A DNA stretch of 5,977 bases from Clostridiales bacterium. GTDB lineage: Bacteria > Bacillota > Clostridia > UBA8921. The notes below the pieces were generated by a model. It was not told where the DNA came from. It was given only the letters and a program-made list of their open reading frames with translations, and made no database searches. This document shows, piece by piece, positions 5,913 through 5,977 of this stretch. Location: contig DOHE01000332.1 of NCBI GenBank assembly GCA_003535395.1, positions 1 to 5,977 on the forward strand, read 5' to 3'. The position numbers and the translations under genes are program-made. The first letter of the stretch is position 1, and each line of letters starts with the position of its first letter.

Positions 5913-5977
5913 TTATTTAAGATAATTCAGCGGTTCCACCGGCGTGCCGTTGACCCGGACTTCAAAGTGCAGGTGGG
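5913..5977 (-). CDS. M23-family (LytM/LytH-like) peptidase, C-terminal end only
   Basis: Reading leftward from the right edge, the last 20 residues of a protein are visible, starting HLHFEVRVNG and ending PLNYLK before TAA (5915-5913). HLHFEV(R)xNGxPVxPxxYL is the characteristic terminus of zinc-dependent M23 endopeptidases; the HxH pair includes the catalytic and zinc-binding histidines. These enzymes cut peptidoglycan cross-links outside the membrane. The rest of the domain, any signal peptide and any helper domain are beyond the window. The gene converges on the YunB-like gene with 9 bp between stops. In B. subtilis the sporulation peptidase LytH (formerly YunA) is the neighbour of yunB, so a cortex-maturation role is plausible, but a vegetative M23 protein cannot be excluded. 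Confidence 0.85.
   Translation of the reverse strand, partial: HLHFEVRVNGTPVEPLNYLK

Noticed and set aside
5903..5935. Possible hairpin terminator between the YunB-like gene and the M23 gene (CTGAA 5906-5910 with TTCAG 5926-5930, inner TTAT/ATAA)
   Set aside because: The stem is short, A/T-rich and bulged, and no T-tract follows on either strand; it is weak as an intrinsic terminator, although it spans the stop-to-stop gap.

Overview
The window reads as a core-genome segment of a spore-forming, anaerobic member of the Clostridia (Bacillota). The evidence is an oxygen-sensitive 2-oxoacid:ferredoxin oxidoreductase operon, a Gram-positive-style class A penicillin-binding protein, Shine-Dalgarno sites with about 7-nt spacing, and a gene that looks like the sporulation gene yunB next to an M23 peptidase. 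G+C content is roughly one half. No mobile elements, RNA genes or CRISPR arrays were seen, and coding density is high.

Layout. Positions 1-1427 (+) hold the end of the alpha subunit and the complete beta and gamma subunits of a VorBAC/KorABC-type 2-oxoacid:ferredoxin oxidoreductase. These are tightly packed, with beta and gamma sharing one base. After a 33-nt gap without a terminator comes nagA (1461-2660, +), N-acetylglucosamine-6-phosphate deacetylase, probably read from the same transcript. It meets, tail to tail and only 11 bp apart, a large bifunctional class A penicillin-binding protein on the minus strand (2672-5188). That gene has a clear sigma-A-type promoter at 5217-5245. A 190-bp divergent intergenic region (5189-5378) separates it from a small membrane-anchored protein (5379-5903, +) that resembles a shortened YunB. 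This in turn converges, 9 bp apart, on the C-terminal end of an M23 (LytM/LytH-like) peptidase entering from the right edge on the minus strand (5913-5977).

Functional picture. The left part is ferredoxin-linked 2-oxoacid metabolism. From nagA onward the theme is peptidoglycan: amino-sugar recovery (NagA), wall synthesis (PBP), and a probable sporulation pair (YunB-like plus M23 peptidase). In Bacillus subtilis the names yunA (=lytH, an M23 peptidase) and yunB denote neighbouring genes, so this pairing is likely conserved context, not coincidence.

The most unusual sequence is the divergent intergenic region. It contains a perfect 16-bp palindrome and imperfect direct repeats wrapped around the PBP promoter, and a 12-codon leader ORF that overlaps the YunB-like start by ATGA. 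The YunB-like protein also appears to lack the central block of the family. I see no evidence for a wholly new multi-gene system; the other genes are recognisable families with intact motifs.
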